From Halovibrio salipaludis (lineage in GTDB: Bacteria > Pseudomonadota > Gammaproteobacteria > Pseudomonadales > Oleiphilaceae): DNA of 64,000 nt. The notes beneath the pieces were generated by a model. The model was not told the DNA's origin and did no database searches. It worked only from the letters and a program-made list of their open reading frames with translations. The stretch spans positions 310,001 through 374,000 of the forward strand of contig NZ_NSKD01000003.1 of NCBI RefSeq assembly GCF_002286965.1, read 5' to 3'. The translations under genes and the position numbers were made by a program. Shown piece by piece: positions 56,386-64,000 of the stretch (its first letter is position 1; the number at the start of each line of letters is the position of its first letter).

Positions 56386-57411
56386 TCAGGCCCCGGAACC
56401 ACCCGCAATGGCGCGGGCGCACTCCGCCACCAGTTGCGGCCCCCGATAGATCAGCCCGGAATAGAGCTGGACCGCCGAAGCCCCCGCCCGGATCTTGGCA
56501 AGCGCCGCGGCACTGCTGGTAATACCGCCCACCCCGATGATGGGGAAATCCGCCCCCAGCTCAGCGCGGAGCTGGCGGATCACTGCCGTGGAAGGTTCCG
56601 CCAGTGGGCGACCACTCAGGCCTCCGGTTTCCTCGCCCAGTGGATCCCGCAGCACCGCTGAATGATCCACCGTGGTATTGGTGGCGATGACGCCATCCAT
56701 CCCTACCCCGCGCAGCGTTTCCGCCATAAAGCGGACGGCGGCTTCATCCATGTCCGGCGCCACCTTGACCGCGATGGGCACGTAATGGCCCATGGATTCG
56801 GTCAGCGCCAGCTGCTTCTCCCGGATCCCGGCCAGCAGCGACCGCAGTGCGTCCCCATGCTGCAGGTCCCGGAGACCGGGCGTGTTGGGAGAGGACACGT
56901 TGATGGTGAGATAATCCGCCAGCGACCACATGCGCTCAATCCCGGCGAGATAGTCAGCCAGTGCCTGATCCGCCGGGGTATCCTTGTTACGGCCCACATT
57001 GATCCCCAGTATGCCGCTGTAGCGGCTGGCCCGGATATTGGCGGCCATGGCCTCCAGGCCATGGTTGTTGAAACCCATGCGGTTGATGATGGCCTCATGG
57101 GCCGGAAGCCGGAACAGCCGGGGCTTCGGGTTTCCGGGCTGCGGACGCGGGGTGACCGTGCCGATTTCCAGAAATCCGAACCCCAGCTCCCCCAGGGCAT
57201 CAATGTAGCGCCCCTCCTTGTCCAGGCCCGCGGCCAGCCCTACCGGATTCGGCAGGGTCAGCCCCATCACCTCAACGGGCGCAGCAGGGGGTGCGGGCCA
57301 TAGACGCCCGAGCAGCCCGCTTCCCGCAACCGCCCGGGCCGATTCCAGGGCGAGCCAGTGGGCCGTCTCGGGAGGAAGCCGGAAAAAAAGGGGGCGCAGG
57401 GCCTGGTACAT
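56386..57411 (-). CDS. pyrD: Dihydroorotate dehydrogenase (quinone), class 2
   Basis: 341 aa, membrane-associated, FMN-dependent; oxidises dihydroorotate with quinone in pyrimidine synthesis. N-terminal membrane-binding helices (MYQALRPLFFRLPPETAH), LPNPVGLAAGLDKEG, NRMGFNNHGLEAMAANI, catalytic Ser in NVSSPNTPGLRDLQ, ATNTTVDHS, and IIGVGGITS for FMN phosphate. pyrF lies elsewhere in the window (right edge). Confidence 0.97.
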   Translation of the reverse strand: MYQALRPLFFRLPPETAHWLALESARAVAGSGLLGRLWPAPPAAPVEVMGLTLPNPVGLAAGLDKEGRYIDALGELGFGFLEIGTVTPRPQPGNPKPRLFRLPAHEAIINRMGFNNHGLEAMAANIRASRYSGILGINVGRNKDTPADQALADYLAGIERMWSLADYLTINVSSPNTPGLRDLQHGDALRSLLAGIREKQLALTESMGHYVPIAVKVAPDMDEAAVRFMAETLRGVGMDGVIATNTTVDHSAVLRDPLGEETGGLSGRPLAEPSTAVIRQLRAELGADFPIIGVGGITSSAAALAKIRAGASAVQLYSGLIYRGPQLVAECARAIAGGSGA

Positions 57412-57846
57412 GGGGAATCACCGGGGTGGTTTTCTGCTGTAAAGCCAGCAGTATACAGGAATGGAGGCGGTGGCCGCGAAAGGCTTTCCGTGTCATAACG
57501 ATGACAGCGCCATGACCTTTTCCACGGAATCTGTGGAAAACTCTGTGAATTTTTTTGTGGCAAACCGCCAGACCGCCTGCCAATGGCGGAAATCTACAGA
57601 TTGTTTATTCTTTGACCAATAAATTTTCTATTATTTTTCAGATACTTATAAAAGTCCGTGCGCTAAGTCCGGCTTTTGACGGCATTTTGCGAACAACAGG
57701 TCCCAGCACCACTTCTGTGCATAAAATCAACCCCATTCCTTACCATTGAAGGATGAAAAGGTTGGCCAGACCATTTACACTGCGCCCTGTCCCCGGTCGC
57801 CATATCCGGGTTATCCTGAGCGCGCCCGAGAGAAGCAGTGCGGTTT
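57412..57846. other. Divergent intergenic region pyrD / CDF transporter
   Basis: 435 bp with no supported gene. An AT-rich block (about 57540-57660) contains TTTATT / AATAAA inverted repeats around a TTGACC and a TATAAA further on, so promoters for both neighbours are likely, but I cannot place a convincing -35/-10 pair. Confidence 0.5.
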
Positions 57847-59052
57847 ATGAATGCATCCGAAGACACAGCCCTTGATCACGCGCCGGAAAGCGAACTCCAG
57901 TCCGCGCGCCGGGTAACCCTCGTCGGGCTCGTTCTCGATGCCCTGCTGGGCGTTGTGAAGGTCATCATCGGCTTTTTCTACAACTCCTATGCCCTGATCG
58001 CGGACGGCGTCCATTCCTTCTCCGATGTCGCCTCGGACATCATGGTACTGGTGCTGTTCCGTATCTCCCGTGAGGAGCCGGACGAAGACCACCCCTACGG
58101 TCACGAACGCTTCGAGACCCTGGGCGCGGTCATTCTCGGCAGCGCCCTGATCGCACTCGCCGGCGTCCTTGCCTGGGAAGCTGTACAGCGGGTCATGCAC
58201 GTTGATCTCGGCGTACCCGGCTGGCCTGTGCTGGTGGTGGCTGCTGCTGCCGTCCTCGGCAAGGAATGGATCTATCACTACACCCTCAGGGTGGGGAAAG
58301 CCATACGCTCCGACCTGCTGGTGGCCAACGCCTGGCACAGCCGCACGGACGCCTTCTCCTCCATCGTGGTAATGCTCGGCGCCTCTGGTGCCATGCTGGG
58401 CTATCCCTGGCTCGACGCCGTCGCCGCCTGTGGCATCGCCGTGATCGTTGCCCGTGTCGGCTGGCACCTCGCCTGGGACAACGTCAAGGAACTGGTGGAT
58501 ACCGCCATGCCGGTGGACAAACAGCGCCACCTGCGCGAAGTCGCCGAAGCCACCGAAGGCGTCCGCTCGGTGAACGCCATCAAGAGCCGCCGCATGGGCT
58601 CCGACTTCCTCCTCGACATCCACCTCCAGGTGGACCCCGAAGTCAGCGTCTCCGAAGGCCACGAAATCGGCGTACGCGCCGAACACCGCCTCCTCGAAGC
58701 CGTCCCGGACGTACGCGAGGTCACCTTCCACATCGACGCCGAAGACGAAGCCGTCCAGCAGAACGTCCACGCCGCCATCCTGCCCTCACGCAGCGCCGTG
58801 GCCAACCAGCTGGAGGAACGCTGGGGCGACCTGATCAACTTCCACAACACCTGCCCCCCGCGACTCCATTACCTCTCAGACGAAGTCTCCGTGGAGCTCT
58901 ACCTGGAAAGCCGTACCGCGGTGAACGAGGCCTCCCGCAACCAGCAGTGCCTGACCTGCCAGCTCAAGTCCCGCACCAGCGACCTGCCCTGGATCGGCGA
59001 TATCCGCATCTGGTACGCCGACGAATTCCGCACCGGGCCGAACCAGAACTGA
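57847..59052 (+). CDS. Cation diffusion facilitator (CDF) transporter with extra C-terminal domain
   Basis: 401 aa. Metal/proton antiporter of the FieF/MamB type. Six membrane helices; the two HxxxD-type metal sites are DGVHSFSDVASD (TM2) and AWHSRTDAFSS (TM5). A normal CDF cytoplasmic domain follows (about 205-285, HLQVDPEVSVSEGHEIG). The last about 110 residues are an additional domain with CPPRLHYLSDEVSVELYLE and a CLTCQLK pair, not found in ordinary FieF. Start could also be the GTG at 57838; ATG 57847 is assumed. Metal (Zn, Fe, Co, Ni) undetermined. Confidence 0.88.
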   Translation: MNASEDTALDHAPESELQSARRVTLVGLVLDALLGVVKVIIGFFYNSYALIADGVHSFSDVASDIMVLVLFRISREEPDEDHPYGHERFETLGAVILGSALIALAGVLAWEAVQRVMHVDLGVPGWPVLVVAAAAVLGKEWIYHYTLRVGKAIRSDLLVANAWHSRTDAFSSIVVMLGASGAMLGYPWLDAVAACGIAVIVARVGWHLAWDNVKELVDTAMPVDKQRHLREVAEATEGVRSVNAIKSRRMGSDFLLDIHLQVDPEVSVSEGHEIGVRAEHRLLEAVPDVREVTFHIDAEDEAVQQNVHAAILPSRSAVANQLEERWGDLINFHNTCPPRLHYLSDEVSVELYLESRTAVNEASRNQQCLTCQLKSRTSDLPWIGDIRIWYADEFRTGPNQN

Positions 59053-59106
59053 TCACTCCCACCAAGGGGAGTGATGGTCCCAGAGGCATGCAGTGAGCAC
59101 GGTCTC

Positions 59107-59228
59107 GGTGTTCAGGGGAGCAGGGGATGCTCGGAGGGAAGCTCTGGAGCCATGGATGGCGGAAGAGCAGCGTACAGGGATGTATTCACAGCGTTTCCCG
59201 GAGAGCATCCCCTGCTCCCCTGAACGCC
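59107..59228. repeat. Hairpin element copy B (conserved core, private inverted arms)
   Basis: 26-bp inverted repeat (59107-59132 and 59203-59228) with a single T/G wobble, enclosing a 70-base core with the same GGGAAGCTCT start and GTTTCCCGG end as copy A. Hairpin 1 is identical to copy A; hairpin 2 is TACA-GGGA-TGTA (59173-59184). The arms share no sequence with copies A or C. It lies between the convergent CDF and uvrB genes and may stop transcription from both. Confidence 0.9.
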
Positions 59229-59260
59229 AGGCAGCCGATTAACCAGCCTGTGACGACACC

Positions 59261-61288
59261 TCAGCCATACCGCAAAGCCGCCTCCTTCAGCTTATTGGCC
59301 TCATCCCTGAGCCGAGCCGCCTTCTCAAACTCCAGATTCGAAGCCGCCTTATACATCTCGTCTTCCAGCCGATCGATCTCCTTCAGCATCTGATCCGCAT
59401 CCTTGCCATGCACATCCACTGAATAATCCGCCGACGACTCCGCTACCTCACGACTCCCGTCACCACGCTTACGCTGGACATGGACACCCTCCATGATGTC
59501 CGCCACCTTCTTGTCCAGTCCCTTCGGCGTGATCCCATGCTCTTCGTTGTGAGCCATCTGCTTCTCGCGCCGGCGCTCCGTCTCATCCATAGCCCGGCGC
59601 ATCGACCCCGTCTCACGGTCCGCGTACAGAATCGCCTTGCCATTCACATTCCGGGCGGCACGCCCCATGGTCTGGATCAGCGACCGATCCGAGCGCAGGA
59701 AACCCTCCTTGTCCGCATCCAGAATCGCCACCAGCGAGACCTCCGGCATGTCCAGGCCCTCGCGCAGCAGGTTGATACCCACCAGCACATCGAACTCACC
59801 CCGGCGCAGATCGCGCACAATCTCCACACGCTCCACGGTGTCCACATCCGAGTGCAGATAACGCACCCGCACATTGTGCTCCTCCAGGAAGTCCGTCAGA
59901 TCCTCCGCCATGCGCTTGGTCATGGTGGTCACCAGCACCCGTTCCCCTGCCTCAGCACAGCGGCGCACCTCCGAAAGCAGATCATCCACCTGGGTCGTGG
60001 CCGGGCGCACCTCGATCTCCGGATCCACCAGCCCCGTGGGTCGTACCACCTGTTCGGCCACCTGGCCCGCATGCTCCGCCTCGTACTTGGCCGGCGTCGC
60101 TGAAACAAAGATCATCTGGGGCGCTATGCGCTCCCACTCATCAAACCGCATGGGCCGGTTGTCCAGGGCCGATGGCAGGCGGAAGCCATACTCCACCAGC
60201 GTCTCCTTGCGCGAGCGGTCGCCCTTGTACATGCCCCCGATCTGGGGAATGGTCACGTGGGACTCGTCGATCATCATAAGCGCGTTGTCCGGCAGATAGT
60301 CGAAGAGCGTTGGCGGTGCCGCCCCCGGTTCGCGCCCCGACAGGTAGCGGGAGTAGTTCTCGATGCCGTTGCAGTACCCCAGCTCGAGCATCATCTCCAT
60401 GTCGTAGCGGGTCCGCTCCTCCAGCCGCTGGGCCTCCAGCAGCTTGTTGTTGGCACGCAGCTGCTTCAAGCGCTCATCCAGCTCCTCCTTGATGGAATCC
60501 ACCGCATTCAGGATTTTCTCGCGCGGCGTCACATAGTGCGTCTTGGGGTAGATGGTGACACGCGGCACACGCTGGATGATCTCCCCGGTCAGCGGATCGA
60601 ACCAGGCGATGTTCTCCACCTCGTCATCAAACAGCTCAATACGTACCGCCTGGTCCTCGGACTCCGCCGGGAAAACATCGATCACCTCGCCGCGCACCCG
60701 GTAATTACCCCGCTGCAGCTCGGTCTCATTGCGGGTGTACTGCAGTTCCGCCAGCCGCCGCACGATGTCGCGCTGGTCCACCTGCTCGCCCCGTGTCACG
60801 TGCAGGATCATGCGCAGGTAGGACTCCGGATCCCCCAGGCCGTAGATGGAGGACACGGTGGAGACGATAATGGCGTCCGGGCGCTCCAGCAGGGCCTTGG
60901 TCGCGGAAAGCCGCATCTGCTCGATGTGCTCGTTCACCGAGGCATCCTTCTCGATGAAGGTATCCGAGGCCGGCACATAGGCCTCAGGCTGGTAATAGTC
61001 ATAGTACGAGACGAAGTACTCCACCGCGTTGTCCGGGAAGAAATCCCGGAATTCACCGTACAGCTGCGCCGCCAGCGTCTTGTTGTGGGCCATGATGATG
61101 GTCGGGCGCTGCACCTGCTCAATCACCTTGGCCATGGTGAAGGTTTTGCCCGAGCCGGTAACACCAAGCAGTGTCTGGTGCATCAGGCCGTCATGAATGC
61201 CCTCAACCAGCTTCTCAATCGCCTGGGGCTGGTCGCCCGCAGGCTCGAAATCCGAAGCCACTCGGAACGTCAGGTCGTCTTTCGACAT
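59261..61288 (-). CDS. uvrB: Excinuclease ABC subunit B
   Basis: 675 aa DNA-damage-verification helicase of nucleotide excision repair. Walker [14 protein letters not shown], beta-hairpin region [33 protein letters not shown] (DEAD-type box), [53 protein letters not shown], and the C-terminal UVR/UvrC-binding helix pair ([20 protein letters not shown]). Confidence 0.98.
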   Translation of the reverse strand: MSKDDLTFRVASDFEPAGDQPQAIEKLVEGIHDGLMHQTLLGVTGSGKTFTMAKVIEQVQRPTIIMAHNKTLAAQLYGEFRDFFPDNAVEYFVSYYDYYQPEAYVPASDTFIEKDASVNEHIEQMRLSATKALLERPDAIIVSTVSSIYGLGDPESYLRMILHVTRGEQVDQRDIVRRLAELQYTRNETELQRGNYRVRGEVIDVFPAESEDQAVRIELFDDEVENIAWFDPLTGEIIQRVPRVTIYPKTHYVTPREKILNAVDSIKEELDERLKQLRANNKLLEAQRLEERTRYDMEMMLELGYCNGIENYSRYLSGREPGAAPPTLFDYLPDNALMMIDESHVTIPQIGGMYKGDRSRKETLVEYGFRLPSALDNRPMRFDEWERIAPQMIFVSATPAKYEAEHAGQVAEQVVRPTGLVDPEIEVRPATTQVDDLLSEVRRCAEAGERVLVTTMTKRMAEDLTDFLEEHNVRVRYLHSDVDTVERVEIVRDLRRGEFDVLVGINLLREGLDMPEVSLVAILDADKEGFLRSDRSLIQTMGRAARNVNGKAILYADRETGSMRRAMDETERRREKQMAHNEEHGITPKGLDKKVADIMEGVHVQRKRGDGSREVAESSADYSVDVHGKDADQMLKEIDRLEDEMYKAASNLEFEKAARLRDEANKLKEAALRYG

Positions 61289-61396
61289 AGGGTTACGTCT
61301 CTTTCGGATCCGGGGGATCGCACATGGCAGGAAAGCTCATGCTATCATGTTCACAACGTTGTTCCGGCACACCGACTTTTCAACAGGAGCCCGAGT

Positions 61397-62581
61397 TTGA
61401 GCGCGCAACTGTCCAACCGCGTCCAGCAGATCAAGCCCTCACCCACCCTCGCCATCACCAGCAAGGCAGCCGAGCTGCGCGCTGCCGGCCAGGACATCAT
61501 CGGCCTGGGTGCCGGCGAGCCCGACTTTGATACCCCCGAGCACATCAAGCAGGCGGCAGTGGACGCTCTCAATGCCGGCAAGACCAAGTACACCCCGGTG
61601 GACGGCACGCCCGAACTCAAGGATGCCATCATCGAGAAGTTCCGCCGGGACAATAACCTGAGTTACGAGCGCAACCAGATTCTGGTCTCCTGCGGCGGCA
61701 AGCAGAGCTTCTTCAACCTGGCCCTGGCCCTGCTGAACCCGGGTGACGAGGTCATCATCCCCGCGCCGTACTGGGTCTCCTACCCGGATATGGTCAAGAT
61801 CGCCGAGGGCACGCCCGTCATCCTTGAGAGCAGCGCCGACACCGGGTTCAAGGTCACTGCAGACCAGATCCGGGGGGCGCTGACCGAACGCACGAAGCTG
61901 GTCGTGATCAACAGCCCCTCCAACCCCAGCGGCAAGGCCTACAGCCGCGGGGAGCTGGCGGCCATCGGCGAAGTCCTGGAGGAATACCCGGACGTCATGA
62001 TCGCCACCGACGACATGTACGAACACATCCTCTGGAACGGCGAGTTCGTCAACATCGTCAACGCCACACCCTCACTGAAGGACCGCACCTTCGTGCTCAA
62101 CGGCGTCTCCAAGGCCTACTCCATGACCGGCTGGCGCATCGGCTACGCCGCCGGCCCGGCGGATGTGATCGGCGCCATGAAGAAGATCCAGTCCCAGAGC
62201 ACCTCCAACCCGGCCTCCATCTCCCAGGCCGGCGCCACCGCCGCCCTGAACGGCCCCCAGGAGTGTGTCACCGAGATGCTGAAGGCCTTCCACGAGCGTC
62301 ATGACTATGTGGTGAAGGCCCTGAACGAACTGCCCGGTGTGGAGTGCATCGAAAGCGACGGCACCTTCTACGCCTTCCCCGGCTTCCAGGGCGCCATCGA
62401 GGCGACCGAGGGGGTGAACGACGACGTGGAAATGGCCGAACACCTGCTCAACACCGCCGGCGTCGCCCTGGTTCCCGGCTCCGCCTTCGGCACCCCGGGC
62501 CATATGCGCCTGAGCTTCGCCACCAGCATGGACAACCTGAAAAACGCCATCGAGCGACTCGGGAAGGCTCTCAAGACTTGA
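61397..62581 (+). CDS. Aspartate aminotransferase (class I, Ib-type)
   Basis: 394 aa PLP enzyme. TTG start at 61397 with AGGAG seven bases upstream gives LSAQLSNRVQQIKPSPTLAI, the family N-terminus. Landmarks: GLGAGEPDFDTPEHIK, SCGGKQSFFNLALALLNPGD, INSPSNPSGKAY, the PLP Lys in NGVSKAYSMTGWRIGY, and MRLSFATS near the end. Probably aspartate/prephenate-type aminotransferase; exact substrate not fixed by sequence. Its TGA stop lies in the -35 box of the next tRNA gene. Confidence 0.93.
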   Translation: MSAQLSNRVQQIKPSPTLAITSKAAELRAAGQDIIGLGAGEPDFDTPEHIKQAAVDALNAGKTKYTPVDGTPELKDAIIEKFRRDNNLSYERNQILVSCGGKQSFFNLALALLNPGDEVIIPAPYWVSYPDMVKIAEGTPVILESSADTGFKVTADQIRGALTERTKLVVINSPSNPSGKAYSRGELAAIGEVLEEYPDVMIATDDMYEHILWNGEFVNIVNATPSLKDRTFVLNGVSKAYSMTGWRIGYAAGPADVIGAMKKIQSQSTSNPASISQAGATAALNGPQECVTEMLKAFHERHDYVVKALNELPGVECIESDGTFYAFPGFQGAIEATEGVNDDVEMAEHLLNTAGVALVPGSAFGTPGHMRLSFATSMDNLKNAIERLGKALKT

Positions 62582-62606
62582 CGAAGGGGCCGAGCGCCCC
62601 TAATAT
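62578..62606 (+). promoter_or_regulatory. Promoter for tRNA-Asn (copy 2)
   Basis: TTGACG, 17-base spacer, TAATAT, 12 bases before the mature tRNA. The -35 overlaps the aminotransferase stop codon. A GC-rich stretch follows the -10, as in stringently controlled stable-RNA promoters. Confidence 0.7.
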
Positions 62607-62618
62607 ACGCAGCGCCTA

Positions 62619-62694
62619 TCCCCGATAGCTCAGTTGGTAGAGCACCTGACTGTTAATCAGGTTGTCGCTGGTTCGAGCCCAGCTCGGGGAGCCA
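62619..62694 (+). tRNA. tRNA-Asn (anticodon GTT), copy 2
   Basis: 76 nt, identical to the copy at 51487-51562, CCA encoded; anticodon at 62652-62654. Own promoter and terminator, so a single-gene unit. Confidence 0.98.
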
Positions 62695-62700
62695 AACATA

Positions 62701-62729
62701 AAAAAAGCCGCTCTACGGAGCGGCTTTTT
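62701..62729 (+). terminator. Rho-independent terminator after tRNA-Asn
   Basis: Stem GCCGCTC / GAGCGGC with loop TACG, flanked by A-rich and T5 tracts; only 6 bases after CCA. Confidence 0.93.
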
Positions 62730-62746
62730 CTGTTTCAGGGGCCCCA

Positions 62747-63307
62747 ATGGCAAGCATCTACCTCGCCGGACCAGACGTCTTCTTCCCGGAAACCAACCGT
62801 AACCGCATCGAAGCCACGAAGAAGGCCATCCTCGCGGAACACAACCTCGAAGCCCTCTCCCCCTGCGACAACGATCTGGACCTGGCCAACGCCGACCACC
62901 CGGCCCGCCTCATCTATGACGCCAACCGCGCCCTCATGGACCAGGCGGACGGCCTCATTGCCAACCTGACCCCTTTCCGAGGGCCCAGCGCCGACGCCGG
63001 CACCATCTTCGAACTTGGATACATGACCGCCCAGGGCAAACCCGTCGCCGCCTACACCACCTGCGCCACACCCTATAACCAACGCGTCTCCGGCGGCGCC
63101 GAGACCGACTCCAACAACACCCTGGTTGAAGGATTCGGCCTGTGCGATAACCTGATGTTGGATTGTGGGATTGAGGCCAGTGGCGGAGCCTTTGTTTCAG
63201 GAGCACTCGAATGGCGGAGTGAGGGTTTTGCTCCGGAAGAATGCTTCGACGAAACGATTTTCAGGGAAGCCACAAGGGCAATCGCACGCGTACTTGGTAC
63301 ACTCTGA
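62747..63307 (+). CDS. Nucleoside 2-deoxyribosyltransferase
   Basis: 186 aa. Transfers deoxyribose between nucleobases in nucleotide salvage, or acts as a nucleoside hydrolase. YLAGPDVFFPE at the N-terminus, FRGPSADAGTIFELGYMTAQ with the catalytic Glu, and a C-terminal helix. AGGGG ribosome site. Followed by hairpin element C. Confidence 0.9.
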   Translation: MASIYLAGPDVFFPETNRNRIEATKKAILAEHNLEALSPCDNDLDLANADHPARLIYDANRALMDQADGLIANLTPFRGPSADAGTIFELGYMTAQGKPVAAYTTCATPYNQRVSGGAETDSNNTLVEGFGLCDNLMLDCGIEASGGAFVSGALEWRSEGFAPEECFDETIFREATRAIARVLGTL

Positions 63308-63330
63308 GCGAATACGAACTCGTTCCAGGG

Positions 63331-63440
63331 GACAGGGTGTGGTGGTCCTAAGCGGGAAGCTCGGTCGCCAGGGATGGCGACCGCGCAGCCTACAGGGAAG
63401 TACTTGTGGCGTTTCCCGATTAGGACCACCACACCCTGTC
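63331..63440. repeat. Hairpin element copy C (conserved core, private inverted arms)
   Basis: Perfect 21-bp inverted repeat (63331-63351 and 63420-63440) around a 68-base core beginning CGGGAAGCTC and ending GCGTTTCCCG. Hairpin 1 here is GGTCGCCA / TGGCGACC (63363-63370 and 63375-63382) with a GGGA loop. Both strands changed relative to copies A and B, so pairing is kept or improved. Hairpin 2 is TAC/GTA. It lies between two genes on the same strand, ending 35 bases before the SUI1-type ATG. Confidence 0.9.
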
Positions 63441-63475
63441 ACCAGCAGAAGCGCACCAATCTGGAGACAATACTG

Positions 63476-63838
63476 ATGGGCAGGAAAAACGAAGGCGGTC
63501 TCGTCTACTCCACCGAAGCCGGCGGCAAAACCTGCCCCGAATGCCGCCACCCCCTGGAGCAGTGCCAGTGCAGCAACGACACCCGCTCAACCAGCAGCGA
63601 CGGCACCGTCCGCATCCAGCGTGAAACCAAGGGCCGCAAAGGCAAGGGCGTCACCCTCATCACCGGTCTCGACCTCCCGGAAAAAGACCTCAAGGCCCTC
63701 GCCAAAACCCTCAAGGCCAAATGCGGCACCGGCGGCACCATCAAGGACGGCGTCATTGAAATCCAGGGCGACCACCGCGACACCCTGCTTGCCGAACTCG
63801 AAAAGAAAGGCTGGAAAGCGAAGAAAGCCGGCGGCTAG
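63476..63838 (+). CDS. SUI1/eIF1-family translation initiation factor homologue (YciH type)
   Basis: 120 aa. Short N-terminal part with two CxxC-like Cys sets ([13 protein letters not shown]), then an eIF1/SUI1 domain ([40 protein letters not shown]). Bacterial YciH is thought to influence start-codon selection or stress translation. ATG 63476 with GGAGA upstream is chosen over the earlier open frame that runs through the repeat. Shares its CTAG stop with convergent pyrF. Confidence 0.9.
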   Translation: MGRKNEGGLVYSTEAGGKTCPECRHPLEQCQCSNDTRSTSSDGTVRIQRETKGRKGKGVTLITGLDLPEKDLKALAKTLKAKCGTGGTIKDGVIEIQGDHRDTLLAELEKKGWKAKKAGG

Positions 63839-64000
63839 ACGCCCCCGTTTTCCGACAACTCCTGCTCGATCGCCACAAGCGCCGCCATCGGATCCTCCGC
63901 CCGCGTGATCGGTCGCCCGATCACCAGGTCATCACTGCCCGCGGCAACCGCCTTCGACGGCGTCATTACCCGCTGCTGATCGCCCTGGGCCGCAAAGGCC
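63835..64000 (-). CDS. pyrF: Orotidine 5'-phosphate decarboxylase PyrF (5' end outside window)
   Basis: C-terminal 54 codons only, running off the right edge. [20 protein letters not shown] followed by PIT is the phosphate-binding end of PyrF. Catalyses the last step of UMP synthesis. Its stop overlaps the SUI1-type stop (CTAG). Confidence 0.9.
   Translation of the reverse strand, partial: AFAAQGDQQRVMTPSKAVAAGSDDLVIGRPITRAEDPMAALVAIEQELSENGGV

Noticed and set aside
60257-61396. Upstream extension of the aminotransferase frame, antisense to uvrB
   Set aside because: uvrB is certain; TTG 61397 with AGGAG upstream gives the correct N-terminus.
63331-63440. Integron attC site
   Set aside because: attC sites keep conserved ends and vary in the centre; here the centre is conserved and the arms vary. 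No integrase or cassette array.
63073-63476. Frames on both strands running through hairpin element C (and similar ones at A and B)
   Set aside because: They consist of repeat sequence; translations of the repeat are not gene-like and differ between copies.

Overview
The window is a 64 kb chromosomal segment of a GC-rich gammaproteobacterium, with no phage, plasmid, insertion sequence or CRISPR array. The class assignment rests on the aspS-yebC-ruvCAB-ybgC-tolQRAB-pal order, FabR, RMF, TadA, a class 2 PyrD and a foldase-dependent secreted lipase. The gene set resembles marine or halophilic lineages of the Marinobacter/Halomonas/Ectothiorhodospiraceae kind. I cannot fix the genus from sequence alone.

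Layout. 1-9143 (minus strand): aspS, yebC, ruvC, ruvA, ruvB, then ybgC and the Tol-Pal envelope system. TolA carries an extraordinary Glu-Pro spacer. 9344-17832: fabR; a minus-strand run guaB-guaA-tadA-galE-ugd (GMP synthesis, tRNA wobble editing, UDP-sugars); then xseA and a cold-shock protein with a long leader. 18123-24780: a two-part protein whose C-terminal half resembles long-chain acyl-ACP reductase, several small redox or metal-binding proteins, an NSS transporter and cysQ. 25087-32230: lipA (lipoate synthase), leuA facing an Lrp-type regulator across a long structured region, proS and a lytic transglycosylase. 32243-44262: htpG and hsp20, each with a sigma-32-type promoter; two overlapping thioesterases; an M48 lipoprotein protease; an SCP2-domain/Fe-alcohol dehydrogenase pair; an ArsA-like ATPase / Cys-Cys-tail protein / CstA cluster; gabT. 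44338-55688: YbbA/YbbP-type ABC transporter and tesA; lipase plus foldase; first tRNA-Asn; an M18 aminopeptidase; a C-terminally truncated RlmKL. 55994-64000: rmf, pyrD, a CDF transporter, uvrB, an aminotransferase, second tRNA-Asn, a nucleoside deoxyribosyltransferase, a SUI1-family protein and the end of pyrF.

The most unusual signal is non-coding. Three intergenic elements (24926-25037, 59107-59228, 63331-63440) share a roughly 70-base core that folds into two small hairpins. Each is enclosed in a long, nearly perfect inverted repeat of 21-26 bp whose sequence is entirely different in each copy. One core hairpin shows compensatory changes between copies. I do not recognise this as a named repeat or RNA family. 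A separate REPIN-type doublet lies between lipA and leuA.

The segment is compact. Many genes overlap by 4 nt in the same direction, several convergent pairs share stop-codon bases, and three promoters (cold-shock gene and both tRNA-Asn genes) overlap the stop codon of the preceding gene.
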